Positions 45,067 to 54,970 of a stretch of 64,000 nt of DNA are shown here, piece by piece. The position numbers and the translations under genes were made by a program. Position 1 is the stretch's first letter. Each line of letters starts with the position of its first letter. Source of the stretch: Brevibacterium sp. UMB1308A (GTDB taxonomy: Bacteria > Actinomycetota > Actinomycetes > Actinomycetales > Brevibacteriaceae); contig NZ_JASPDO010000013.1 in NCBI RefSeq assembly GCF_030230605.1, positions 6,531 to 70,530 on the forward strand. The letters run 5' to 3'. The notes under the pieces were generated by a model, which saw only the letters and a list, made by a program, of their open reading frames with translations, searched no databases and was not told where the DNA came from.

Positions 45067-46225
45067 ACGGTGTGGGGTTCTGCCCAGGTGTGTTGAGTGG
45101 CACGGTGGCTGTGACGGTGAATGACTCTGGTGTTGTGTGAAAGTCGGCGGTGCCGTTGAGCATAGTCACGCGACGTTCAACGGAGAACGCGGTGGTGGTA
45201 GGCGGCGTGTATTTTTCTGGCCGAGGTGTTAGCTGGCGGGGCGTGTTCTGTGCCGTGATCAGGAGGCTGGGGCCGTCGCATGTGACGTCGAGTGTTGTCG
45301 ATTGGTCATTGATGTCGCCGTGTTTGAGGATGTTGGTGGCGAGCTCTGTCAGTAGCAGCCCTACACCCGCTGTGCGTTGTGGTGGGCAAGGTTGGTCGGT
45401 GACTGCGCAGGTGATGCGAATGGGGCGTTGAGCTGCTGAGAACGCTTCGCGGATGTCGTCGCACACGGTTTCGACAGCGTGACTGAGGGCGACTGTGTTC
45501 GTGGTGGTGGAGTGGAGTCCTGCTAACAAGGAGCGCAGGTTTTGTTGGTTAGTTCTGTTGGCTAACAGGATTTCTGTGATGTCTTGATTGAGTTCGCTAC
45601 CCGGTTCCGTTTTGCTCAGAGCGTTTCTGAGCATGAAGTTTTCTTTTGTGAGCCCGTGTGACACGGTGTCGTGTGCGTCAAGCGCGAATTGGTTGCGTAG
45701 GTCAGCTTCGCGACGTTCGGATTCCGCGGCTTGGGTGGCTGCGTCGGCAATGAGCCGGGTGATTCGTTGTTCTGTGGTTCCTGCAGCCCAGCCAAGGGTG
45801 CTTGCTAACACGAAAGTGCCTATTGAGATTGCGCAGTGGAAGAACGAATAGTACTCAGCCCCGAGGAGCAGGTACGCGTTGAGAGCGACAAGGGACGCGA
45901 AAGGCAGGGATGTGAGTTTCCAGCGTTTATAGGTGAGCAGTACGGCGCCGGCAACTGACAGTGCCAGGTCGTTGATCACTGCGTTAGCTGTGAGCCCAAC
46001 TGTCAGTGTGATTGAAACTGCGGTGATGATGAGCGCAACCGTGCGGGGAAAGTATGGGAGCGCAATGATGAGTAGGCCAAAAGCGATATCGAGCTGAGCG
46101 TTGAGGTCCGTGAGAAGCTCGAAGGACGAGGGTGCCCCAATGAAGAGTCCCACGATTAGAGTTGCCAGACGTATGTAGGGGTCGATGACTCTGGGGCCAC
46201 ACAAAGCGCGGGTCATGGCACTCAT
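44993..46225 (-). CDS. Sensor histidine kinase, HisKA_3 (NarL/DesK) type
   Basis: 410 residues. Five to six hydrophobic helices in residues 15-160 with little extracytoplasmic loop, so it senses in or at the membrane. LDAHDTVSHGL (about residue 180) holds the phospho-acceptor His. The ATPase domain has a degenerate N-box (LLTELATNILKHG) and weak G boxes. The C-terminal 50 residues are Thr/Pro/Ala-rich and overlap mutM. GGGGAG precedes the ATG. Its likely partner is the LuxR-type regulator at 47927-48568, with two exported proteins encoded between them. Confidence 0.88.
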   Translation of the reverse strand: MSAMTRALCGPRVIDPYIRLATLIVGLFIGAPSSFELLTDLNAQLDIAFGLLIIALPYFPRTVALIITAVSITLTVGLTANAVINDLALSVAGAVLLTYKRWKLTSLPFASLVALNAYLLLGAEYYSFFHCAISIGTFVLASTLGWAAGTTEQRITRLIADAATQAAESERREADLRNQFALDAHDTVSHGLTKENFMLRNALSKTEPGSELNQDITEILLANRTNQQNLRSLLAGLHSTTTNTVALSHAVETVCDDIREAFSAAQRPIRITCAVTDQPCPPQRTAGVGLLLTELATNILKHGDINDQSTTLDVTCDGPSLLITAQNTPRQLTPRPEKYTPPTTTAFSVERRVTMLNGTADFHTTPESFTVTATVPLNTPGQNPTPSNATAAASDTSHTRESTARPAQPA

Positions 46226-46349
46226 GTAATCTCCCCGGAAGTGATCAAGAATATACGTTAAATGACGGATGTGAGAGTCATTTCGTGATCAGTACTTTCA
46301 AAGTGTGACCTGTTCAGAGGTTACGTAAGTACTTCACTTTGGAGCTCTC
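46226..46349. promoter_or_regulatory. Divergent control region of the signalling locus
   Basis: AAATGAC (46260-46266) and GTCATTT (46277-46283) form an inverted repeat with a ten-base spacer. GTGATCA occurs on both sides of it, and AGTACTTTCAAAGTG and AAGTACTTCACTTTG lie further right. AT-rich. Candidate binding sites for the local response regulator. Confidence 0.4.
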
Positions 46350-46649
46350 ATGAAGAAAACACCTTTCCTCGTGTCCACCAGCATAGTCGCGTTGCTTGTT
46401 GGCAGTGTTCTTAGTGGACCGGCTAATGCAACGACAAAAGATTCGTCGATGACTACAGAAGAAGCAGTTGAACGTCTTGTTGAACTGAATCCAGGAACCA
46501 CGGAAGAAGAAATGAGTGCCGGGCTTCGCGAGTATGCGGAAGAAAACGGTCAAAGCTATGAGCAAGTCGTTGATGACGCGCTCCAAGCTGCTGAAGAAGA
46601 GGAAGCGCAATGGCAGAAAGATAAAGCAGAATACGAGCGCAATAATTAA
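46350..46649 (+). CDS. Small secreted acidic protein
   Basis: 99 residues. A classical signal peptide (MKKTPFLVSTSIVALLVGSVLSGPANA, cleavage after ANA) leaves about 72 residues that are acidic and helix-prone: TTEEAVERLVELNPGTTEEEMSAGLREYAEENGQSYEQVVDDALQAAEEEEAQWQKDKAEYERNN. No cysteines and no family recognised. GGAG five bases before the ATG. It is the first gene on the plus-strand side of the kinase and could be a ligand, a stress-responsive envelope protein or a precursor. Function not assigned. Confidence 0.7.
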   Translation: MKKTPFLVSTSIVALLVGSVLSGPANATTKDSSMTTEEAVERLVELNPGTTEEEMSAGLREYAEENGQSYEQVVDDALQAAEEEEAQWQKDKAEYERNN

Positions 46650-46742
46650 GAGGAACAGAGCACGCACTGACGTTCGATCTGTGCTGTTTGCCATGTATTT
46701 TTACATCACAGCCTTGCGCCTAAACAGAAAGCTTCCACCAAT

Positions 46743-47930
46743 ATGAAAAAGTTGATCGCTTCGGTGTGTGTCGCCGGGCTAGTTTTCGCAAGTTTGTCGG
46801 GGTGTTCGTGGTTTGACCGTTCGGGTGTGGTGGTCAGTGAGGACGAATTCCGCATCACAGAAGATACTCTTTTTGCAACGCAGCTGAGCCCGATCTATCA
46901 GGAAATGGACACAGCGCCTGGCATTAACACAAGCTATTTGGTGACGTTTGATCGGGATGGCTCTGTTCAAGCGTTGAAGATTCACCCGATGGCAATTGGT
47001 GAGCCGATTTGGCAGGGTGACACTCTTGTCGCGGTGGATCGGAAGTATGACTATTTCGTGTCGGATCGGGTGGTCAAGGTTGACCATCCGAAGGTGGAAG
47101 TGATGACGAACATCGTTGCCAGTTCAACTACGGATGAGGTTTTTGCGCTGATGAATGATGGTGATACTGAGGATGGGTATAAGACGAGCGTTGAAACTTT
47201 GACTCAAGGAGGCCACACGACCACGAAACTCGACGGTGCTTACCTCATGACGTCGGAATGTGACGGCGTTTTGTATGGCATTGGTGATGCGGAAGGGCGT
47301 GTTGCCGCGCAAGCGCCGAAAGAACTAGGGGACAACGTAACAGCTTTGGTGCAGGCCACTGGAACGGCAAACCATCAGGAACACGTCATTTCATATCAAC
47401 GGACTCATGAAGGTGAAGGGTCGGCAACCCCATTACCGTGTTTCACCGATTCAATTGCGAACCTAGCATTAGACGTATCGGAACCTGACCGCCCGGTTAC
47501 GCTTACTGGATCTGTGCGTGTGAGAAACGTTCGCGATGGGTCCCACCACGATGTAGTTCTGCGCAACCCCGACGGTACAAGGTACGAAACGTACATTGAG
47601 GCGCCGAACTACGATTTGAATAGTGTATCTGGGCGAAGCTTCAACTGGCTGAACAATGACGGAGTCTACTGGCGGACGAATATTGATACGGGTGTGACGG
47701 AGAAGTTGTTTCAGATTCAGGAGTCGGAACAGTTTTTTGCGGTTGGTAGCGTGGCCTTTTCTCCCGAGGGTATTCATATTATTGCTGAGCTTGAAGAGGG
47801 CACGGTGATTAAGTCGTTTAGTAAAAAGGATGGGTCGTTAATTCGGACACTGGAGGTTCCAGGGTTTGACACGATCACGGCCCGTACTCGGCAACACTGG
47901 ACCTTAGCGGTTTCACCACACGTGCCATGA
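46743..47930 (+). CDS. Lipoprotein of unknown function, upstream of the response regulator
   Basis: 395 residues. Signal peptide with lipobox LASLSGC-type sequence (VFASLSGCSWFD, Cys at 21). The rest is soluble and extracytoplasmic, with repeated short strands such as GDTLVAVDRKYDYFVSDR, SECDGVLYGIGDAEGR and VAFSPEGIHIIAELEEGTVIKSFSKKDGSLIRTLEVPGFD that suggest a beta-propeller. No family named. Codon use is richer in A/T than in neighbouring housekeeping genes. Its stop overlaps the response regulator start (ATGA), so it is made together with the regulator. Confidence 0.7.
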   Translation: MKKLIASVCVAGLVFASLSGCSWFDRSGVVVSEDEFRITEDTLFATQLSPIYQEMDTAPGINTSYLVTFDRDGSVQALKIHPMAIGEPIWQGDTLVAVDRKYDYFVSDRVVKVDHPKVEVMTNIVASSTTDEVFALMNDGDTEDGYKTSVETLTQGGHTTTKLDGAYLMTSECDGVLYGIGDAEGRVAAQAPKELGDNVTALVQATGTANHQEHVISYQRTHEGEGSATPLPCFTDSIANLALDVSEPDRPVTLTGSVRVRNVRDGSHHDVVLRNPDGTRYETYIEAPNYDLNSVSGRSFNWLNNDGVYWRTNIDTGVTEKLFQIQESEQFFAVGSVAFSPEGIHIIAELEEGTVIKSFSKKDGSLIRTLEVPGFDTITARTRQHWTLAVSPHVP

Positions 47931-48568
47931 CAAACGTACTTTTGTGTGATGACGACTCGTGGGCACTGAGAGGTCTTGAACACGTGCTTAGCGAGGCTCA
48001 AGGCTTCACCGTGGTGGGTTCGGCAAGACAAGGCGAGGATGCAGTAGCCCTCGCCCGTGAATTACGTCCGGACACAGTCCTCATGGACATTTCCATGCCA
48101 CCGGGAATCAGCGGAATCACCGCAACCGCACAGATCCTTGCAAACAACCCCAACCAAACTGTGGTGGCACTGACCACCACTGCCTCCGGTCCAGGCATAC
48201 GTCACATGCTCGAATCCGGGGCAGTAGCCGTCATGAACAAATCACTTCCACCTGAACGCTTTGTCGACGTACTAAAGCACATCGTCCACGATGAACCAGC
48301 CCGCTACCTAGCCACCCTGCGCGAAGACCTGATCCTGACCCGACCAGACCCTTCAGCGCCACTGACAGAAAAACTCACCCAAAAAGAAGAAGAAATCCTC
48401 CTTCTCCTGTGCGACGGACTGACCTATACAGACATCGCCAAACGAGAACACTGCTCCGTGGCGACCGTTCGCACACATGCCGAACGGCTCCGAACCAAAC
48501 TACACGCTCAAAGCGTCAGTCAGCTGATACTCCGGGCAATCCAACACAAAATCTATATTCCAAAGTGA
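47927..48568 (+). CDS. LuxR/NarL family response regulator
   Basis: 213 residues. The receiver domain has LLCDDDSWALRG (acidic pocket), TVLMDISMPPGISG (phospho-Asp) and VMNKSLPPERF (conserved Lys). The C-terminal LuxR helix-turn-helix reads LTQKEEEILLLLCDGLTYTDIAKREHCSVATVRTHAERLRTKLHAQSVSQLILRA. It is coupled to the lipoprotein gene by a four-base overlap and is the natural partner of the divergent HisKA_3 kinase. Confidence 0.93.
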   Translation: MTNVLLCDDDSWALRGLEHVLSEAQGFTVVGSARQGEDAVALARELRPDTVLMDISMPPGISGITATAQILANNPNQTVVALTTTASGPGIRHMLESGAVAVMNKSLPPERFVDVLKHIVHDEPARYLATLREDLILTRPDPSAPLTEKLTQKEEEILLLLCDGLTYTDIAKREHCSVATVRTHAERLRTKLHAQSVSQLILRAIQHKIYIPK

Positions 48569-48621
48569 GGCACAACCCAGCCCACACGGCACGCAAGGCG
48601 CTGACACCTCGGCAAGACACC

Positions 48622-50232
48622 TCACAAACCGAACACCCACGTCAGCAACGTCATGGACGCCAGCGTAATGAGCACGATACCGATCAGGTTGAGCCAGATA
48701 CCACCTCGAACCATCTGCCCGATCGTCACATAACCCGAACCGTACGCAACAGCGTTTGGCGGTGTGGCCACGGGCAGCATGAACGCACACGTCGCAGCCA
48801 ACGCAACCGGTGCGGCGAACAACAGGACATTGACGTCCATACCCATTGCAATACCAGCAGCCACCGGAATGAACGTAGCACCGGTCGCAGTGTTTGACGT
48901 CAGCTCGGTAAGGAACAAAATTGCACCCGCAAGCACCGCAATGACAAGGATCAGTGGCACCCCAGCCATTCCTGCTGCCATGTCTCCAATTACCTTGGTG
49001 AGCCCGGACTTTTCAAACATGCTCGACAACGCAAGTCCACCACCGAACAACAACAGCACATCCCACGGCAGTTCCTTAGCGCTCTGCCAGTCCAGGAGCT
49101 TCACGCCTCTTTCCGCCCCCGCAGGAAGCAAGAACAGCAACAGGCCACTGGCCATAGCAATACCTGCATCATCAATAGGCGGTTTTTCAAAAACAAGCGG
49201 AATCGTAATCCACGCGAGCGCTGTCAGGATGAAGACGCCCAACATCCGCATTTCACCAGAAGAAATAGGGCCCAGCCGGTCGAGCTCTTTGCGGATGAGC
49301 TCGTTGCCACCAGGAATCTCGGAAATCTCTGGTTTGAACAGCACCTTGACCAGCAGAAACCACGTGATTACCAAGAAGACAGCAGAAACGGGAACACCGA
49401 CAGCCATCCAGCCCACAAAGCTGATGGACACTCCTTGAGTCTCCGCCATATATCCGGCTAGGAACGTGTTAGGCGGAGTGCCGATCAGCGTCCCAAGCGA
49501 TCCCAACGACGCGGCATATGCAATACCGAGCATCAGCGCAGTACCAAATTTTGATTGAACGACATCCGTCACTGAGGTGGTTGACGACTTGCCGGTGGCC
49601 TCGTTTACCAGCGTGAGTACTGACATTCCGATGGGTAGCATCATGACGGCCGTTGCGGTGTTCGACACCCACATGGACAAGAACGCGGTCGCGATCATGA
49701 ACCCTGCGATCATCGCGCCGGGACTGTTAGGCATGATCCGCAAAACACCCAACGCAATTCGCCGGTGCAGATTCCACCGTTGCATGGCAAGCGCAATGAA
49801 GAATCCGCCCATGAACAGGAAGATCGTTGCGTTTCCGTACGAGGCACCAACCTGGCTGAACGTGAGAGGCTTGGGCTCTGCGCCGTCCTCAGCGATGGGT
49901 TGTGCGAAAAGCGGGAACGCAACGAGTGGCACCAACGCAGTTGCTGGAATTGGAATTGCTTCCGTCATCCACCAGGTAGCCATGAGCCCTGCGATCGCAG
50001 CGGTCAAACGTGCATTGTGACCCACAGTTTCAGGGAGAAGAAACCACAGGGCTAGAGCAATAACGAGTCCAATAGAAAAACCCGCCCAGCGAAATGCGTT
50101 CGTCTTAGAGGGAATCCCGGTTGCGCGTTCACCAGGGGACTTGTAATCAACTTCACGACCCTTGTCAGGGTCTGGACGCAGATCGTCCAGGTAGTCGGGC
50201 ATGTTATGAGAGTTCGAATCTGGAGTGTGCAT
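48622..50232 (-). CDS. DASS family anion:sodium symporter (SLC13-type)
   Basis: 536 residues from ATG 50232; in-frame ATG 50202 is also possible and neither has a good ribosome site. After a hydrophilic N-terminal tail of about 35 residues there are some 11-12 hydrophobic segments. VSNTATAVMMLPIGMSVL and ELTSNTATGATFIPVAAGIAMGMDV are the two SNT motifs that bind sodium and carboxylate in the DASS family; IGTPPNTFLAGY and VATPPNAVAYGSGYV are further signatures. It imports dicarboxylates, tricarboxylates or sulfate; substrate not determined. Confidence 0.9.
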   Translation of the reverse strand: MHTPDSNSHNMPDYLDDLRPDPDKGREVDYKSPGERATGIPSKTNAFRWAGFSIGLVIALALWFLLPETVGHNARLTAAIAGLMATWWMTEAIPIPATALVPLVAFPLFAQPIAEDGAEPKPLTFSQVGASYGNATIFLFMGGFFIALAMQRWNLHRRIALGVLRIMPNSPGAMIAGFMIATAFLSMWVSNTATAVMMLPIGMSVLTLVNEATGKSSTTSVTDVVQSKFGTALMLGIAYAASLGSLGTLIGTPPNTFLAGYMAETQGVSISFVGWMAVGVPVSAVFLVITWFLLVKVLFKPEISEIPGGNELIRKELDRLGPISSGEMRMLGVFILTALAWITIPLVFEKPPIDDAGIAMASGLLLFLLPAGAERGVKLLDWQSAKELPWDVLLLFGGGLALSSMFEKSGLTKVIGDMAAGMAGVPLILVIAVLAGAILFLTELTSNTATGATFIPVAAGIAMGMDVNVLLFAAPVALAATCAFMLPVATPPNAVAYGSGYVTIGQMVRGGIWLNLIGIVLITLASMTLLTWVFGL

Positions 50233-50340
50233 ATGAATCAGCCATTTCCAAACCACTAGAAAACACTTCGTTGTGTGCAACACACCTTACACAAGTTTCC
50301 TTGATTTGAACGTGTGTCCCGCTGTGCGAGTTCAACAGTT

Positions 50341-51225
50341 TCAAGCCTTGCGGACAGAGGGTGGCAACGTGGGGAGTGATAAGAAACCCACCGTGGCCAA
50401 GGTGAGGAGAATTCCTAAGAACTGGAGGAGCGTGGGACGCTCTGTTAGCACGACCATACCCAACACCACCGCTGACATTGGTTGGACCAACAACAGTGAA
50501 GCTGCGGTATCCGCACTCACATCTGCGCTGCCACGGCCAATGAGCACAAACGCCAAGAACTGTCCTAGCATGGCGGTCGCAATGAGCAAGACCCACGCTG
50601 TACCATCAAGGCCAAAGTTCAACGGCTGTACTACCGGAGCCACCGTGGCGATAACGACCACTGAGCCAAAGGTCCCCAGCGCGACTGGCGTAAACATTCG
50701 CCTGCGATCATGCAAAGATGCCACCCTGTTGCAATATAAATACCCGGCAAAAAACACGCCCGCCAGAATCCCGCACACCCCGCCACGTAACGGGTGTGGC
50801 CCAGTTGTGACCGAGGAGCCCAAACCGGCCGTGAGTGCAAGACCGGGCAGCATCACTGGAACACCCAAAATGAACTTTTGCGCAACGGGAGCTCTATGGA
50901 TCAGCCAGACAAGGAACGGGTAGACCACAACCTGGGCGCCAATGAGGACAGTGGCGATACTAGCGCCAGAGTCCAGAATCGCCTGATTGAACAACATATA
51001 GTCAAGGGCCAAAAACAGTCCGGACAGCAAACCAAACGTCCACTCAGTCCGGGAGAGTTTGCCAAACCGTACCCGCTCAACCGCCCACGCCACTCCCAGC
51101 GGGAACATGGCGAAAAGGCACCGAAAGAATGCTCCGGTCACGGGTTCGGCTCCACTGAGCTTCAGCATTGTTGAGGCACCACCAGCCAAAACACACCCGA
51201 TAATCAGAATAAGCACCGGCCTCAT
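50341..51225 (-). CDS. EamA/DMT superfamily transporter
   Basis: 294 residues with ten hydrophobic segments in two EamA repeats (LSGAEPVTGAFFRCLFAMFPLGVAWAVERV... and LRGGVCGILAGVFFAGYLYCNRV...). The C-terminal helices include DTAASLLLVQPMSAVVLGMVVLTERPTLLQFLGILLTLATVGF, typical of drug/metabolite exporters. Substrate unknown. ATG 51225 is chosen because the upstream extension would cross into the smc promoter region. Divergent from smc with a 37-base gap. Confidence 0.85.
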   Translation of the reverse strand: MRPVLILIIGCVLAGGASTMLKLSGAEPVTGAFFRCLFAMFPLGVAWAVERVRFGKLSRTEWTFGLLSGLFLALDYMLFNQAILDSGASIATVLIGAQVVVYPFLVWLIHRAPVAQKFILGVPVMLPGLALTAGLGSSVTTGPHPLRGGVCGILAGVFFAGYLYCNRVASLHDRRRMFTPVALGTFGSVVVIATVAPVVQPLNFGLDGTAWVLLIATAMLGQFLAFVLIGRGSADVSADTAASLLLVQPMSAVVLGMVVLTERPTLLQFLGILLTLATVGFLSLPTLPPSVRKA

Positions 51226-51262
51226 GCCTCGATGATCGCACACAACATAAAATAAGAAGGCT

Positions 51263-54200
51263 ATGTTCCTCAAAACACTCACGATGCGCGGGTTTAAGTC
51301 GTTTGCTCATGCGACGACTCTTGAACTCGAACCCGGTATCACGTGTGTTGTGGGACCCAACGGTTCTGGTAAGTCCAATGTGGTCGACGCCCTTGCCTGG
51401 GTGATGGGCGAACAAGGCGCCAAGAACCTACGTGGCGGCAAAATGGATGACGTCATCTTCGCAGGCACTGCCAAAAAACAGGGCCTGGGCCGCGCTGAAG
51501 TCAGCCTCACCATCGACAACACCGACGGCGCAATCCCCATCGACTACACAGAAGTCACCATCAGCCGAACCCTCTTCCGCAGCGGCGGAAGCGAATACTC
51601 CGTCAACGGGGCACCCGCCCGCCTCCTCGACATTCAAGAACTCCTCAACGACTCCGGCCTGGGCAAAGAAATGCACGTGATCGTGGGGCAAGGACGCCTC
51701 GACGAAATCCTGCACGCCGACCCTGAAACTCGACGCGGCTTCATCGAAGAAGCCGCCGGTGTACTCAAACACCGCCGCCGCAAAGACAAAGCGCTGCGTA
51801 AACTCACCGGCCTGCAGACCAACCTCGACAGGGTAGGGGACCTGCGACATGAACTGTCCAAACAGCTAGGGCCACTAGCCCGCCAGGCCAAAGCCGCCAC
51901 ACGCGCAGCCACGGTGCAAGCCCAACTCCGCGACGCAACAGCCCGACTCCTGGCAGACGACATCGTGCGCGTGCAAGCGAAACTCGAAGCCACGCACACA
52001 ACAGAAGACGAAACAATCCGCCAGGAACTCGAAAACACTGTTGCCACCCTGGCAACCCACATCGAACAGTTCACCGCACGCGTGTCCCAACACGAAGCCC
52101 ACACTGAACAGACCGAAAAAATGTTGGCACGCGTCACAAAAGCCGTGAGCAAAGCGAAAGCCCTGGCAGAACGAGCCCGCGACCGCAACGAACTCCTCCT
52201 TTCTGTCCAGCCATCCACTCAGACCGGCGAAGACCCACGCGCACTTGAAAACCGCGCCGCCCACTACCTCCGCGAACGCGACACCGCACGCGAAGACCTA
52301 GAGCAACGCGAACAGAAACTCCAAGACGCACTCGAAAAGTGCCAACAAGCAGAACAAGAACTCGCCACAGCTAACGCGGAACTCGCCCAACAACGCGAAC
52401 TCATCCGCACCCACCTCCGCGAACGCGCCAGCCTCGAGTCCGAAGCAACCGTCGCCACCCGCGCACTCGAGGAAGCCAAAAAAGAACTGGCGACGCTACA
52501 GGACCAACAGATTGACACCTCGGCGGAGGAAAAAGCACTCACCGAAGCCCAGACCCGCGCACGCCAACTTGAACACAGCGAAACCGACCTGGACTCCCAG
52601 CACGAAACCGCCAGCGCAGCCACCCAGAAGGCCCGCGACCACCTCACCAACGTGCGCGAAAACCTCGCCGAAGCCCGCACCAACCTTCGCCAAATCCAAG
52701 CCCGCATCGAAGCCCTCACGCTGGCCGCTACATTCGCATCCCACGACATCGGCGAAAGCGGAGTCGACGGAGTGGGCGGCCCCGTCGCCGAATCGCTCAC
52801 CATCACCCCCGGCCACGAACCCCACGTGACCGCGGTGCTGGGTTCCCTCGCGACGGCAGTGGCTGTCGCGACCATGGACACTGCCCAGCAGGTGCTCACG
52901 CAGTTTGACGGGGACGTTGACTTGGTGGTGTTAGGAGAGGACGCCGAGGTCGTTCCCACCTCCGCCCCTGAGGGCACCTCGCTGCGCGGCCCGGCAGGCG
53001 AACACCCGGTGCGGGAGTACGTGACGTCTGACTCCACGGTCATGAACAACCTCTTGGACCGCACGCTTGCAGGGGTATACGAAGCTCCGGACAGTACGAC
53101 CGCCCACACGTGGATGCGCGAGCACCCCGCGTGTACGTTCGTGACTCCGAAGGGGGAAGTGTTCTCGCAACACCGTATTCGGCGAGCAGGCGGCGAAGAT
53201 TCTGCCCGCATGCAAGCAAAAGCGGAGCTTGAGAAAGCAGAACGCACGCAGGTGGAAGCGACCGAGGCGGTTGCGGCTTTGGAGAAGAACGAACAGACCG
53301 CGCAGGCAGAGTTCGAAAAGGCTCAAGCGGCTGAGAATGAAGCACTGGACGCGCTGTACGAGTCCGATGCGAAAATCATGGCGGCGCAAGCTGAGGTGAC
53401 AAAAGCCGCCACGACACTTAACGACGTTCACGAACGCATCAGTGCCCGTGATTCGCGGATGAAAGTGCTCAAAGCACACATCGAAACCGCAACCCAGCGG
53501 GCACACGACGCTTCTGAAAAACTCAACAGCAACACGCAAAGCGTCGACACTGAACCGGACACCAGCGCTGTTGAGGCACTTACGGCTGAGCACCGTGAAC
53601 TCAACGAAACAGTCATGGAACTGAAAGTTTCGGTGCGAGCCGCCGGGGACCGCGTCAAGTTTCTCACCGATCGTGCTCAAGCACTGAACCGGCAGGCGGA
53701 ACGTGAACGCGAAGCGCGCGAAAAAGCCAAAGAAGAAAAGGAACGGCGCGCACGCATGGCCCACGAGGCGAAAACCCTTGGCGAAACTGCGACGCAGCTG
53801 GCCGACCACTTTTCAGGTGTGGAAGAACGACTCACCGAACAGCTCACGGCGCTCAAACAACAACGGCACACACACCGTGAGGAACTTGACCAAGCATATG
53901 AGCAACGCGCACAAGCCATGGAGAAACTGGCGCAACTCAAAGAAGCTCAACATGCTGCGAACCTCGCGCGTGAACGACACGTGTTGCAGCTGGAGGAACT
54001 CACCCGCAGGGCCAATGAAGAAGTTGGCCTAGGCGTGGAAAACCTCATCGAACAGTTTGGCCCCCACGTGCCCGTGCCTGTTGAGGGGGAGGACCCCGTG
54101 CCGTATGTACGGGCGGACATCCAAAAGATCGCCAAACAAGCCAAGAAGGAAATCACGGCAATTGGTGCGGTCAACCCGCTGGCGCTTGAAGAATACAACG

Positions 54201-54775
54201 CGCTCAAAGAACGGCACGACTACTTAGAAGCCCAGATCAACGACATTGAGAAATCCCGCGCGGAACTGTTGAAGCTCGTTGACGAAGTTGACGCGCACGT
54301 GCGTGATGTTTTCGCTGAAGCATTCGCAGACACCAAGCGCGAATTTGAGCGCATCTTCCAACGCCTGTTCCCCGGTGGTGAAGGCGAACTCACACTGACC
54401 GATCCGAACGACATGCTGACCACCGGCGTGGAAGTCTTTGCCCGGCCCGCGGGAAAACGTGTCAAACGGCTCTCGCTGCTCTCAGGTGGGGAGCGCTCGC
54501 TGGTGGCCGTGGCCATTCTGGTAGCGATCTTCAAAGCCCGCCCCTCACCGTTCTACGTCATGGACGAAGTCGAAGCAGCCCTAGACGACGTCAACCTGTC
54601 GCGCCTCCTTACCGTGTTCCAAGAACTGCAAGAAGCGTCGCAACTTATCGTCATCACTCACCAAAAGCGCACCATGGAAATTGCAGACGCTCTCTACGGA
54701 GTGACCATGAGTGGGGACGGAATCTCGAAAGTCATCTCCCAAAAGCTCAGCCGGGAAACCACCTCGGCCCAGTGA
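51263..54775 (+). CDS. smc: Chromosome segregation protein SMC
   Basis: 1170 residues. N-terminal ATPase half with GPNGSGKSNVVDAL (Walker A); a coiled coil to about residue 490, a hinge (ASHDIGESGVDGVGGPVAESLTI...VVLGEDAEVVPT), a second coiled coil, and the C-terminal half with SLLSGGERSLVAVAIL (signature) and PFYVMDEVEAALDDVNLSRLL (Walker B). It compacts and segregates the chromosome with ScpAB. The start has no clear Shine-Dalgarno; TAAAAT lies nine bases before the ATG. ftsY and ffh follow, the usual actinobacterial order. Confidence 0.97.
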   Translation: MFLKTLTMRGFKSFAHATTLELEPGITCVVGPNGSGKSNVVDALAWVMGEQGAKNLRGGKMDDVIFAGTAKKQGLGRAEVSLTIDNTDGAIPIDYTEVTISRTLFRSGGSEYSVNGAPARLLDIQELLNDSGLGKEMHVIVGQGRLDEILHADPETRRGFIEEAAGVLKHRRRKDKALRKLTGLQTNLDRVGDLRHELSKQLGPLARQAKAATRAATVQAQLRDATARLLADDIVRVQAKLEATHTTEDETIRQELENTVATLATHIEQFTARVSQHEAHTEQTEKMLARVTKAVSKAKALAERARDRNELLLSVQPSTQTGEDPRALENRAAHYLRERDTAREDLEQREQKLQDALEKCQQAEQELATANAELAQQRELIRTHLRERASLESEATVATRALEEAKKELATLQDQQIDTSAEEKALTEAQTRARQLEHSETDLDSQHETASAATQKARDHLTNVRENLAEARTNLRQIQARIEALTLAATFASHDIGESGVDGVGGPVAESLTITPGHEPHVTAVLGSLATAVAVATMDTAQQVLTQFDGDVDLVVLGEDAEVVPTSAPEGTSLRGPAGEHPVREYVTSDSTVMNNLLDRTLAGVYEAPDSTTAHTWMREHPACTFVTPKGEVFSQHRIRRAGGEDSARMQAKAELEKAERTQVEATEAVAALEKNEQTAQAEFEKAQAAENEALDALYESDAKIMAAQAEVTKAATTLNDVHERISARDSRMKVLKAHIETATQRAHDASEKLNSNTQSVDTEPDTSAVEALTAEHRELNETVMELKVSVRAAGDRVKFLTDRAQALNRQAEREREAREKAKEEKERRARMAHEAKTLGETATQLADHFSGVEERLTEQLTALKQQRHTHREELDQAYEQRAQAMEKLAQLKEAQHAANLARERHVLQLEELTRRANEEVGLGVENLIEQFGPHVPVPVEGEDPVPYVRADIQKIAKQAKKEITAIGAVNPLALEEYNALKERHDYLEAQINDIEKSRAELLKLVDEVDAHVRDVFAEAFADTKREFERIFQRLFPGGEGELTLTDPNDMLTTGVEVFARPAGKRVKRLSLLSGGERSLVAVAILVAIFKARPSPFYVMDEVEAALDDVNLSRLLTVFQELQEASQLIVITHQKRTMEIADALYGVTMSGDGISKVISQKLSRETTSAQ

Positions 54776-54970
54776 CGTTGAGTGTGACCTGGGTCGCCCA
54801 TACCGCTGTTCTGACACCGAAATGTTGAGCCGTTGTAATAAAGTGGGTTGGTTCGTGACAGATTTGTTAACCGCCCCTACCAGGTGACACAGACGTCAAC
54901 CTATAAACTTGAGTGGTCAGTGATTCGAAGGGAGCGGTTGCCTCGAAATGAGAAATCAGGTGCGACGTAC
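54776..54970 (+). other. Intergenic region after smc
   Basis: 195 bases. TATAAA at 54902-54907 could be a -10 for the small membrane protein, but no matching -35 is convincing. No RNA gene or repeat recognised. Confidence 0.3.

Noticed and set aside
51875..53809. Long antisense open frames opposite smc
   Set aside because: They are shadows produced by the GC-rich coiled-coil coding sequence; no motifs or ribosome sites.
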